Assembly (NCBI GenBank): GCA_904419875.1
Contig: CAJFTG010000007.1
Coordinates: forward strand, 1-64,000
Source: Candidatus Avimonas caecicola
Lineage (GTDB): Bacteria; Bacillota; Clostridia; Oscillospirales; Acutalibacteraceae
Direction: 5' to 3'
Length of the DNA: 64,000 nt
Shown here: positions 7,862 to 15,727 of the stretch, one piece after another
Layout of the letters: every line of letters starts with the position of its first letter
Numbering within the stretch: the first letter of the stretch is position 1
Made by a program: the position numbers and the translations under genes
Notes under the pieces: generated by a model
The model's database searches: none
What the model was told of the DNA's origin: nothing
Seen by the model: only the letters and a program-made list of their open reading frames with translations

Positions 7862-8051
7862 TGCGCTGTTCCTCCTTTGCGCTCCGGCCCATCCGGCGCG
7901 CCACAAAGTCCTGCATCTCCTGAAACGATCCGATATCCCGGCGCTCGATCTGTTCCTGTATATTTCGCGGCAGCCCGTGAAAATACTCATAGCAGGAGAG
8001 ATTCTGGTCCAGAAGGTCGGACAGTCCAAGCTGATAGCTGCCTTCCAGCAT
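7854..8051 (-). CDS. Small protein of unknown function, first of a paralogous pair
   Basis: A 65-residue product with no function that I can name. It starts at the ATG at 8051, preceded by AAAGGCGGG, and ends inside the start of its smaller paralogue. The central pattern YFHGLPRNIQEQIERR, then FQEMQDFVARRM, repeats the spacing of hydrophobic and charged residues in the downstream gene. No membrane segment or signal peptide is present. The LP-x-x-(I/V)-Q core recalls small Clostridia proteins that lack a described role. The two genes form a compact minus-strand unit that converges on the hydrolase gene. Confidence 0.65.
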   Translation of the reverse strand: MLEGSYQLGLSDLLDQNLSCYEYFHGLPRNIQEQIERRDIGSFQEMQDFVARRMGRSAKEEQRNG

Positions 8052-8292
8052 GCGATTCCCGCCTTTTTTAATTTGGAATTCCGGCGCCGTGAGAGGCGCC
8101 GTCTTTATTGTTCGCCGTTTTCCGCCGATTACTGCTGGGAATGGCCGGAGATGAATTTTTTATGAAGAAATAAAAATCAAAGAAAAACCGGGATATCCGG
8201 AGATATCGGGCGATTGAAGGGGATAATCGGAAAGGGAGCAAGGCCGGAATCCGCGGCGCTTGGAAAGGGGGGCTTCCGGCCGGGGCGGCGGG
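8052..8292. other. Spacer between divergent genes; a GGCGCC hairpin only
   Basis: No gene is seen here. GGCGCC occurs at 8093 and 8105 and can fold on itself around GTGAGA. The rest is AT-richer than the surroundings near 8145-8180. No convincing promoter for the small minus-strand genes was found. Confidence 0.5.
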
Positions 8293-8321
8293 TTGTGCCG
8301 CCGGGGGAAGTATGGTATGAT
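8293..8321 (+). promoter_or_regulatory. Probable promoter of the membrane protein gene at 8575
   Basis: TTGTGC (8293-8298) and TATGAT (8316-8321) are 17 bases apart. If correct, the transcript has a leader of about 250 bases that contains the periodic purine tract at 8395. Confidence 0.55.
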
Positions 8322-8394
8322 GAACGCAATTCCCCGCCGGACGCGGGTGGGGAAGAGCGAACCGTCCCGCGGGCGGAAAAACGGAGAAATACCG

Positions 8395-8460
8395 TGAAGC
8401 AAAGGAAGGCACAGGAAGGCACAGGAAGGTACAGGGAAGCACAAGGAAGCATGAAGTGTG
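8395..8460 (+). repeat. Purine-rich tract with an exact 10-bp period
   Basis: Units such as GCACAGGAAG, GCACAGGAAG, GTACAGGGAA and GCACAAGGAA follow each other with a strict 10-base step. The tract lies in the presumed leader of the gene at 8575 and has no stable frame of its own. Confidence 0.8.
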
Positions 8461-8574
8461 GAAAAAGACAGTAAAGCTGCAGGCAAGGGCAGCAAAGTAC
8501 GGTACCATAAAGGGCGGAAACGGCCAACGAAAAACGGAAATATGGATTTTCCTATGAAAGGAAAGGGTGTTGGA

Positions 8575-10224
8575 ATGAAACAGATCACACTTAAAAGAGT
8601 ACTGGCGGTCGGGGCGGCAACCCTGGCGGCGGCGGTCGTCTTCTGGTTTATGCTGCCGGCCATCAACCCGCTTGACCCGAATTTCTGGATATTTCTGGCG
8701 ATTGTCGCGGCGTTCTACGCCGCCGCCATCCTGTTCACCGGCGACCGCAGGGCGCTGGCTTCCACCGCCGTCAAGGTGGGAAAGGGGCCGGGCGGGCAGA
8801 ATATCGAGCTCCATCTGCCCAAGTCGAAGGGGCTGAAAATCGCGGCGCTGGTCGTGCTGGCAGGTTTGGCGGCCGCCGGCCTGCTGTGGCTGATCGGCCA
8901 GCCGGTTTTCAACGCGTCCCGGTACCGGGATCTCCTCGTCCGGCAGGAGGGCAGCTTTACCGAGGATATCGCGGAGCTGTCGATGGATCAGATTCCGGTG
9001 GTGGACCGGGATACGGCGCAGCGGCTCGGCGCGCGGAAGCTTGGGGAAATGTCGGATCTGGTTTCCCAGTTCGAGATCGCCCCCGATTATACCCAGATCA
9101 ATCTGAACGACCGGCCGGTGCGGGTGACGCCGCTGGTGTACGGCGACATCATCAAATGGTTCAACAACAACAGCCAGGGGATCCCGGCCTATATTCAGGT
9201 GGATATGGTGACCCAGGAAACCACGCTGGTACGGCTGGAGGAGGGGATGAAATATGCCCCCTGCGAATATCTGATGCGGGACCTGCAGCGTTACCTCCGA
9301 TTCCATTACCCCACCAAGATTTTCGATAACTACAGCTTTGAGGTGGACGAGGACGGCACCCCCTACTGGATCGCGCCGACCATCCGCTACCGCATCGGCG
9401 TGTGGGGCGGCCGGGATATCAGCGGCGTGGTGCTGGTTAACGCCGTGACGGGGGAGCACCGGTTTTATCCGCTGGAGGAAATCCCGCAATGGGTGGACCA
9501 GGTGTACCGGGCGGACATCGTGATCGAGCAGCTTACCTATAACGGCAAATATCAGGACGGCTTCTGGAACGCCTATTTCGGGCAGAAGGGCGTGCTCCGT
9601 CCCACCGAAGGCTACAACTACATCGCGATGAACGACGACGTATACCTGTACACCGGCATGACCTCGGTGGCCAGCGACCAGTCCAACGTCGGGTTTGTGC
9701 TGGTCAACATGCGCACCAAGGACACCCGGTTTTACAGCGTGCCGGGCGCGGAGGAGCTGTCCGCCATGTCCTCGGCGGAGGGGCAGGTGCAGCACCTCAA
9801 TTACACGGCGACCTTCCCGCTGCTGCTCAATGTAGCCGACCGCCCGACGTACTTCCTGTCTCTCAAGGATGCGGCGGGGCTGGTGAAGATGTACGCCTTT
9901 GTGGACGTGGAGCGCTACCAGGTGGTCGGCACCGGCGCGACGGTGGACGAGGCGCAGGCCAGCTATGTCAAGGCGCTTTCTCAGGAAGCCGATGTGGATG
10001 CCGGAGGCGGCGAGGAGAAGGCCGGCGTGATCGAAAGGATTTCTTCCGCCGTGGTGGACGGCAACACCAGGTATTACTTTACCCTGAAGGGCGACGCCGC
10101 GGTTTACGTCGCTGCCATCCAGGTGTCTGACCGGCTGCCCTTCCTGGCGCCGGGGGACAGCGTCGCCCTCCGGTATGCCGGCGGGGCGGACGGCGGGACC
10201 TGCGAAGTGCTGTCCCTGCAGTGA
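8575..10224 (+). CDS. Large membrane protein of unknown function
   Basis: The product has 549 residues and I cannot name its family. Three hydrophobic helices lie at about 8-28, 36-55 and 84-105. The remaining 440 residues are soluble and, with the third helix as anchor, probably face outside. This part is rich in aromatic residues and has ordered segments such as WIAPTIRYRIGVWGGRDI followed by SGVVLVNAVTGEHRFYP and YNYIAMNDDVYLYTGMTS, which look like beta-rich domains of a conserved family. I start at the ATG at 8575 with GGAAAGGG upstream; ATGs at 8542 and 8554 are in frame and cannot be excluded. The gene stands alone between its own promoter and a strong terminator at 10261. Confidence 0.75.
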   Translation: MKQITLKRVLAVGAATLAAAVVFWFMLPAINPLDPNFWIFLAIVAAFYAAAILFTGDRRALASTAVKVGKGPGGQNIELHLPKSKGLKIAALVVLAGLAAAGLLWLIGQPVFNASRYRDLLVRQEGSFTEDIAELSMDQIPVVDRDTAQRLGARKLGEMSDLVSQFEIAPDYTQINLNDRPVRVTPLVYGDIIKWFNNNSQGIPAYIQVDMVTQETTLVRLEEGMKYAPCEYLMRDLQRYLRFHYPTKIFDNYSFEVDEDGTPYWIAPTIRYRIGVWGGRDISGVVLVNAVTGEHRFYPLEEIPQWVDQVYRADIVIEQLTYNGKYQDGFWNAYFGQKGVLRPTEGYNYIAMNDDVYLYTGMTSVASDQSNVGFVLVNMRTKDTRFYSVPGAEELSAMSSAEGQVQHLNYTATFPLLLNVADRPTYFLSLKDAAGLVKMYAFVDVERYQVVGTGATVDEAQASYVKALSQEADVDAGGGEEKAGVIERISSAVVDGNTRYYFTLKGDAAVYVAAIQVSDRLPFLAPGDSVALRYAGGADGGTCEVLSLQ

Positions 10225-10260
10225 GCCGGCATCGCGGGGCGCAGAGGGCTGTGTGTGATG

Positions 10261-10306
10261 GAAACCGCCCGCTCAACCAGCGGTTGAGCGGGCGGTTTTC
10301 CTTTTT
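10261..10306 (+). terminator. Strong terminator after the membrane protein gene
   Basis: A stem of about 17 bp (10262-10278 with 10282-10298, core CCGCCCGCTCAACC) closes on AGC and is followed by TTTTCCTTTTT. Confidence 0.9.
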
Positions 10307-10330
10307 CCCGATTTTTCCCCGAATGGTTGC

Positions 10331-10359
10331 TGGTCAAAGCCCCGGTTTTCCGGTATACT
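10331..10359 (+). promoter_or_regulatory. Probable promoter of the XRE regulator gene
   Basis: TGGTCA (10331-10336) and TATACT (10354-10359) are 17 bases apart. The -35 matches four of six consensus bases. A GC-rich leader of about 150 bases precedes the start codon. Confidence 0.5.
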
Positions 10360-10511
10360 GCAATTGAAAAGCGCGGCTGAGTGCCGGGCGGGAGGAGGGC
10401 GGGCCGTGCCCGCCGGCGCCGGGAAAGGGGCGGCCGGCCGCCGGGCCCGTTGGGCTTTGGCGGGGCGGACGCGCCGCCTGAAAAGGGCTTGGCCGGAAAG
10501 GACGGAGGAGA

Positions 10512-11264
10512 ATGGATTACGGTCAGACGGTGGGAAGGCGGGTCAATGCGCTGCGCCGCGAGCGGGGGATGACGCAGGAGCAGCTCGCGGAAAGGCTGGG
10601 AGTCAGTTATCAGGCGGTCAGCAAATGGGAGAACGGGCAGGCCTGCCCGGATATCGCCCTGCTGCCGGTGCTCGCCGGGGTTTTCGGCGTGACGGTGGAC
10701 AACCTCTTCGGCCTGGAGCCGCAGGAAAGCGCCGGGGCCGGCGTCCCGGCGCGGGACGGGCCGTTCTGGCGGGACGAGCTGCCCTGGCAGGACGACGGGA
10801 AGCTGCGCGCGGTTCTTTTCTTCGGGCGGAGAATGGTTTTGGAAGACATGCCGGCGAACCAGGAGGCTGGAAAAGCCCGGGAAATCCGTTTTGTCTACGA
10901 TGGCCCGGCGTTGGAGATCGAAAGCCAGTTCAGCGTCACCTGCGGGGAAGTGCAGGGCTCCGTTTCGGCCGGCCGCGACGTAAAATGCGGCGATGTCGGC
11001 GGGAAGGTGACGGCCGGGGGCGGGGTGATCTGTGTCGACGTCGGCGGGAAGGTGACGGCCGGGGGTGGAGTGACCTGCGCCGATGTAGGCGGCAATGTCA
11101 GCGCCGGGCGCGAGGTGGACGCCGCGGACATCGAGGGGGATGTGACGGCCGGGACCTCGGTGGTCTGCGCCGACGTGGGCGGCAGCGTATGGGCGCAGAC
11201 CGTCCAATGCGGCGATGTCGCCGGCACTGTCGGCGGGGAGTATCCGGCCTGCGCGGGGGAATGA
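10512..11264 (+). CDS. XRE-type helix-turn-helix protein with a 15-residue repeat tail
   Basis: The 250-residue protein begins with an XRE/Cro DNA-binding domain (about 6-62), including MTQEQLAERLGVSYQAVSKWENG. A short middle region (85-130) follows. Residues 142-243 consist of seven units of 15 residues with the pattern V-x-C-x-DV-x-G-x-V-x-AG-x-x. The units start near 142, 157, 172, 187, 202, 217 and 231; the last two are 14 and about 13 residues. Such regular short units with inward-facing V and G/A suggest a beta-helix or stacked beta rod, but no structure is claimed. Five units carry a Cys at the third position, so metal or redox sensing is conceivable. GGAGGA lies just before the ATG. 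No partner gene is adjacent. The family of XRE proteins with this tail occurs in Clostridia, to my knowledge without a defined role. Confidence 0.85.
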   Translation: MDYGQTVGRRVNALRRERGMTQEQLAERLGVSYQAVSKWENGQACPDIALLPVLAGVFGVTVDNLFGLEPQESAGAGVPARDGPFWRDELPWQDDGKLRAVLFFGRRMVLEDMPANQEAGKAREIRFVYDGPALEIESQFSVTCGEVQGSVSAGRDVKCGDVGGKVTAGGGVICVDVGGKVTAGGGVTCADVGGNVSAGREVDAADIEGDVTAGTSVVCADVGGSVWAQTVQCGDVAGTVGGEYPACAGE

Positions 11265-11400
11265 CCGTGCGCGCGGACACTCTGTCCGTCCCCGTCCCCT
11301 GAGGGCGCGCGCCTTTCCGGCAGGGAAAAAGGGGGGCAGCGCCGCCGCCCGCTTTCCGCCTCGTTCGCGGGGTTTCGTTTTGTTTCCCTAAAAATCCTTC

Positions 11401-11429
11401 TTGACAAACGCGCGGGGATTCGCTACAAT
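11401..11429 (+). promoter_or_regulatory. Near-consensus promoter of the isoleucine operon
   Basis: TTGACA (11401-11406) and TACAAT (11424-11429) are 17 bases apart. Transcription should begin near 11436, at the 5' end of the T-box leader. Confidence 0.9.
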
Positions 11430-11435
11430 AGCTTT

Positions 11436-11731
11436 AATATCAAAAAGGCGATGACGGGGACAAGTACGGCGCCTTGCCCATTCAGAGAGCCGCCGGTCGG
11501 TGCGAGGCGGCTGTGAGGGCGTCGGAATATCACCTCCCGAGCTTTCCGCTCAAACGGCCGCGGCCGGAGTAAGCGAGAACGGCTTTCCCGCCGTTATCGG
11601 GGATCGCATTCGGCGGGCTGCGGCTGCGCCCGATGCGTTGAGCGGCCTGCGCAGCAGGCAAAAAGAGTGGTACCGCGGAGCAGGATTGTGAAGTCCCTTC
11701 GCCTCTTCATGGGAGGCGGAGGGCTTTTTTT
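11436..11731 (+). promoter_or_regulatory. T-box riboswitch, isoleucine-specific (AUC specifier)
   Basis: The leader binds uncharged tRNA to decide between termination and read-through. The T-box bulge sequence AGAGTGGTACCGCGG is at 11664-11678 and is nearly invariant in this class. The overlapping terminator pairs CCCTTCGCCTC (11695-11705) with GAGGCGGAGGG (11713-11723), followed by seven T residues. In stem I the context GGAAT-ATC-ACC places an AUC (Ile) codon at 11529-11531 as specifier, which fits the operon below. The specifier is read by eye and is the least certain part. Confidence 0.92.
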
Positions 11732-11836
11732 CAGCCGGTTTGCGGGCGCGGCGGCGGGGCCGCGCGCGTCCCGGGACCCCGTGCGGACCGGATGGGCCGC
11801 GGCGGTCCGGCGGAATGGGAGAAAGGATGGTTTGAT

Positions 11837-13507
11837 ATGCGAATGAACGGTTCGGACGTTCTGGTGGAATGTCTGCTCGAGCAGGGGGTGGACACGGTGT
11901 TCGGGTATCCCGGCGGCGCGGTGCTGAACATTTACGATGCGCTGTACAAGTACAGCGGCCGCATCCGCCACGTGCTGACCGCGCATGAACAGGGGGCGTC
12001 CCACGCGGCGGACGGCTATGCCCGCGCCACGGGGAAGGTGGGGGTCTGTATCGCGACCTCCGGCCCCGGGGCGACCAACCTGGTGACCGGGATTGCCACC
12101 GCGTATATGGATTCCGTTCCGCTGGTGGCGATCACCGGCAACGTGTCCGTCCCGCTTCTGGGCAGGGATTCGTTCCAGGAGGTGGACATCACCGGCATCA
12201 CCATGCCGGTCACCAAGCACAATTTCATTGTGAAGAAGGTGGAGGACCTGGCCGGCGTTGTGCGGCAGGCCTTCTGCATTGCGCAGAGCGGGCGGCCGGG
12301 CCCGGTGCTGATCGACATCCCGAAGGACGTTACCGCGGCGACGACCGAGTATGAGCCCGCTCCCGCCGCCTCCCCCCGTCCCTGTCCCCCGCCCAAGGAG
12401 GAAAGGCTGCGGATGACGCTGGAAAAGCTCGCGGCATGCGAGCGTCCGCTGATCTATTTCGGCGGGGGCGTGATCTCCTCCGGGGCCGAGGCGGAGCTGC
12501 TGGCGCTGGCGGAAAAGCTGGACATCCCGGTATGCGCCTCCATGATGGGGCTGGGCGGCTTCCCGCCGGATCACCGGCTCTGGCTGGGAATGGTTGGGAT
12601 GCACGGGACCCTTGCCGCGAACAGGGCGGCGAAGGACTGCGACCTTCTGCTGGTATGCGGCGCCCGTTTTTCCGACCGGGTGGCGGGAAACCGCACCGGC
12701 TTTTCTCCCAACGCCCAGGTGGTGCACATTGACATCGACCACGCGGAATTCGATAAAAACGTTCCGGCGGCCGTCCGGCTGGCGGGTGATTTGAAGACGG
12801 TGCTCGGGATCCTTCGGCAGCGGGCGGAGAGCGCCTCCCATCCGGAATGGGTGAAGGAGGCCGCCGGCCGCCGGCATGGGTGGACGCCGTATACCGCCGA
12901 CCCGGCCGCCGCGCCCGACCCGCTGTATATCCTTCACACCCTGCGGGCGATGACGCCGGACGACGCGGTCGTCGCCACCGACGTGGGCCAGCACCAGATG
13001 TGGACGGCGCAGCATTACGAATTCCGCCGGGCCCGCACCTTCCTCTCTTCGGGGGGGCTGGGGACGATGGGGTACGGGCTGGGAGCCGCCATCGGCGCGC
13101 AGACCGCTTTCCCGGACCGCCGGGTGGTGCTGGTGTCGGGCGACGGCAGCTTCCATATGAACCTGAACGAGCTGACCACGCTGGCCTCCTATGAGCTGCC
13201 GATTGTGGTGCTGGTGATGAACAACCGGGTGCTCGGCATGGTCCGTCAGTGGCAGAAGGTGTTTTACGGCCACCGCTTTTCCGCAACCGACCCGCACCGC
13301 AAAACCGACCTGGTGAAGCTGGCCGAGGCGTTCGGCTGCAAAGGGATGCGGATCACCCGCACCGACGAGGTGGAGCCGGTGCTGTCCGCCGCCCTGGCGG
13401 ACGGCGGCCCGGTGGTGGTGGACTGCCGGATTTCGCCGGACGCCAACGTCCTGCCGATGATTCCGCCCGGAGGCACGGTGGACGACACCATTGAAGCCAT
13501 GGACTGA
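11837..13507 (+). CDS. ilvB: Acetolactate synthase, large catalytic subunit
   Basis: This thiamine-diphosphate enzyme joins pyruvate with pyruvate or 2-oxobutyrate, the first shared step of branched-chain amino acid synthesis. The 556 residues carry the three usual domains: N-terminal pyrimidine-binding part with YPGG near 24 and catalytic Glu51 in AHEQGA, the central FAD-fold domain, and the C-terminal diphosphate-binding part with GDGSF near 435. The ATG at 11837 is preceded by GAAAGGA nine bases upstream; an in-frame ATG at 11792 has no such site and is less likely. It is the first gene after the Ile T-box and is followed, after 14 bases, by its regulatory subunit. Only the anabolic, small-subunit-paired type is expected in such a context. 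Confidence 0.96.
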   Translation: MRMNGSDVLVECLLEQGVDTVFGYPGGAVLNIYDALYKYSGRIRHVLTAHEQGASHAADGYARATGKVGVCIATSGPGATNLVTGIATAYMDSVPLVAITGNVSVPLLGRDSFQEVDITGITMPVTKHNFIVKKVEDLAGVVRQAFCIAQSGRPGPVLIDIPKDVTAATTEYEPAPAASPRPCPPPKEERLRMTLEKLAACERPLIYFGGGVISSGAEAELLALAEKLDIPVCASMMGLGGFPPDHRLWLGMVGMHGTLAANRAAKDCDLLLVCGARFSDRVAGNRTGFSPNAQVVHIDIDHAEFDKNVPAAVRLAGDLKTVLGILRQRAESASHPEWVKEAAGRRHGWTPYTADPAAAPDPLYILHTLRAMTPDDAVVATDVGQHQMWTAQHYEFRRARTFLSSGGLGTMGYGLGAAIGAQTAFPDRRVVLVSGDGSFHMNLNELTTLASYELPIVVLVMNNRVLGMVRQWQKVFYGHRFSATDPHRKTDLVKLAEAFGCKGMRITRTDEVEPVLSAALADGGPVVVDCRISPDANVLPMIPPGGTVDDTIEAMD

Positions 13508-13521
13508 GGGGGAGACAGACG

Positions 13522-14028
13522 ATGAGCGAGAATAAAGCGGTTTTCGCCGTGCTGGCGGTCAACCATCCCGGCGTTCTGCTGCGGGTGGCGGGGCTGTTTT
13601 CCCGGCGCGGCTTCAATATCGATTCGATCGTGGCCTGCAATACCGAGGACCCGGCGCGCTCCCGCCTGACCCTGCTGGTTACGGGGGACGAGGCGACCTT
13701 CGCCCAGATTACCCGCCAGCTCCTCAAGCTGGAGGATATCCTCACCGTCAAGGTGCTGGAGCCGGAGGAGTGCTCCAACAGCGAGCTGCTGCTGGTGAAG
13801 GTGCGGGCGGCCGGCCCGGCCCGGAGCACGGTGCTCAAGATGGTGCAGGCGTACGGGGCGCGGGTGCTGGACATCGGGGAGGCTACGGTTACGTTGGAGA
13901 TGACCGGCCAGACCGAGGAAGTGGACGTGTTTGTCGATCAGCTGGAGCGGTACGGCATCCTGGAAATGGCCCGCACGGGCATTAACGCCCTCCAGCGGGG
14001 AGACGGCACCATCCACGACGAGAGCTGA
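13522..14028 (+). CDS. ilvN: Acetolactate synthase, small regulatory subunit
   Basis: The 168-residue subunit pairs with IlvB, raises its activity and gives feedback control by valine-type effectors. The N-terminal ACT domain covers about residues 5-75, with NHPGVLLRVAGLFSRRGFNI as its typical start, and the C-terminal domain begins near 82 (NSELLLVKV). Length and both domains are complete. GGGGGA lies before the ATG. The gene sits between ilvB and cimA in one transcript, so supply of 2-oxobutyrate by the CimA route and its use by IlvBN are made together. The symbol ilvH would be equally valid. Confidence 0.95.
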   Translation: MSENKAVFAVLAVNHPGVLLRVAGLFSRRGFNIDSIVACNTEDPARSRLTLLVTGDEATFAQITRQLLKLEDILTVKVLEPEECSNSELLLVKVRAAGPARSTVLKMVQAYGARVLDIGEATVTLEMTGQTEEVDVFVDQLERYGILEMARTGINALQRGDGTIHDES

Positions 14029-14068
14029 GAGCCCTGCCGCATACCAAAGCGAAAGGAAGGTCCATGCC

Positions 14069-15649
14069 ATGAAACCAGTGGTGGAAATATTCGATTCGAC
14101 GCTGCGCGACGGCGCGCAGGGCGAGGGGATTTCCTTTTCGGTGGAGGATAAGCTGGCCGTGGCCCGCCTGCTCGACGGGCTGGGCGTCGCGTTCATCGAG
14201 GCGGGGAACCCCGGCTCCAACCCCAAAGACCTGGAATTTTTCCGCCGGGCGGGGGAACTGAAGCTCCGGAATTCCCGCCTGGTGGCCTTCGGCTCCACCC
14301 GGCGCAAGGGGATCAGGGCGGAGGAGGACGCCAACGTGCAGGCGCTGCTGACCGCCGGCACCGACGCGGTCGCCCTGTTCGGCAAGTGCTGGGACCTGCA
14401 CGTGCGGGACATCCTGCAGACCACGGAGGAGGAAAACTTCGCCATGATCGCGGACACCGTCGCCTTTTTCAAAAAGAAGGGCCGGCGGGTGATCTTCGAT
14501 GCGGAGCACTTCTTCGACGGCTACAAGGCCAACCCGCCCTTCGCCATGAAGGCGCTGGAGGCCGCGGCGGACGCCGGGGCGGACGTGCTCACCCTCTGCG
14601 ACACCAACGGCGGCGCGTTTCCGCAGGAGGTTTACGACATCACCCGCGCGGTAGCGGAGCGGTTCGGCGCGACGGTGGGCATCCACACCCACAACGACGG
14701 GGGGATGGCGGTGGCCAACTCCATAATGGCGGTCTCCGCCGGGGCCGCCCACGTGCAGGGCACCTACCTCGGCTTTGGGGAACGCAGCGGCAACGCCAAC
14801 CTCTCCACCATTATCCCGAACCTTCAGCTCAAGCTGGGGTACGCCTGCATCCCGCAGGACAACATGCCCCTGCTCACCGCGACCGCCCGCAGCATGGCGG
14901 AGGTCGCCAACATCCGCCTGGGCCGCGGGGAGCCCTACGTCGGCTCCAGCGCCTTCGCCCACAAGGCGGGGATGCACGCCGACGGGGTGCTGAAGAACTC
15001 CTCTTCCTTTGAACATATCAACCCCGACGCGGTAGGGAATGAGCGCCGTTTCCTGATGAGCGAGGTGAGCGGCCGGGGCGCGGTGCTGGAGAAGATCCGG
15101 CGCTTCTGCCCCGCCATCCGCAAGAGCTCGCCCGAGCTGAAAACCATCATCGACGAGCTCAAGCGGATGGAGCTGGAGGGCTACCAGTACGAGGGGGCGG
15201 ACGGCAGCTTCGAGCTGCTGGTGCGCAAATGCCTCGGGCAGCTTAACCCGTATTTTGATCTGGTCTATTACCGCATCACCGGGGAAATGCCCCATGAGCC
15301 GGATCAGAGCGCGGTGGCGACCCTCAAGGTCCGGGTGGGGGACCAGTCGCAGATCGCCGCCGGGGAAGGCAACGGCCCGGTCAACGCGCTGGACAAGGCG
15401 CTGCGCAGCGCGCTCGCCGGCTTTTACCCCTCGCTTGCAAACGTCCATCTGGTGGACTACAAGGTGCGGGTGATGGACTCCAAGCAGGCGACGGCGGCGC
15501 GGGTGCGCGTCCTGATTACCTCGACCGACGGCGTGCGGGAATGGACCACCGTCGGGGTTGCGGGGGACGTGATCGAGGCGAGCTGGGCGGCGCTGAGCGA
15601 CTCCATCGAATACAAGCTGGTTTCCGACGGGGAAGCGGCCGCCGGCTGA
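14069..15649 (+). CDS. cimA: Citramalate synthase
   Basis: The enzyme condenses pyruvate and acetyl-CoA to (R)-citramalate, the first step of the threonine-independent path to 2-oxobutyrate and isoleucine. It belongs to the isopropylmalate/homocitrate synthase family: FDSTLRDGAQGEG at 8-20 is the catalytic opening of the TIM barrel, HTHND near 208 supplies metal ligands, and GFGERSGNANL follows. Length (526 residues) and the start STLRDGAQGEG are those of the CimA branch, not of LeuA. The C-terminal third is the LeuA-type allosteric dimer domain. The ATG at 14069 follows GAAAGGAAGG. Location behind an Ile T-box and ahead of leuCD, without leuA or leuB, supports the citramalate assignment. Confidence 0.92.
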   Translation: MKPVVEIFDSTLRDGAQGEGISFSVEDKLAVARLLDGLGVAFIEAGNPGSNPKDLEFFRRAGELKLRNSRLVAFGSTRRKGIRAEEDANVQALLTAGTDAVALFGKCWDLHVRDILQTTEEENFAMIADTVAFFKKKGRRVIFDAEHFFDGYKANPPFAMKALEAAADAGADVLTLCDTNGGAFPQEVYDITRAVAERFGATVGIHTHNDGGMAVANSIMAVSAGAAHVQGTYLGFGERSGNANLSTIIPNLQLKLGYACIPQDNMPLLTATARSMAEVANIRLGRGEPYVGSSAFAHKAGMHADGVLKNSSSFEHINPDAVGNERRFLMSEVSGRGAVLEKIRRFCPAIRKSSPELKTIIDELKRMELEGYQYEGADGSFELLVRKCLGQLNPYFDLVYYRITGEMPHEPDQSAVATLKVRVGDQSQIAAGEGNGPVNALDKALRSALAGFYPSLANVHLVDYKVRVMDSKQATAARVRVLITSTDGVREWTTVGVAGDVIEASWAALSDSIEYKLVSDGEAAAG

Positions 15650-15727
15650 CGGGCGGGGCTCTCCGGGACATAAAAACATAAAGCGGAAGGAATCGATTCT
15701 CTATCAAAATTAGGAGGCATCAGAATC

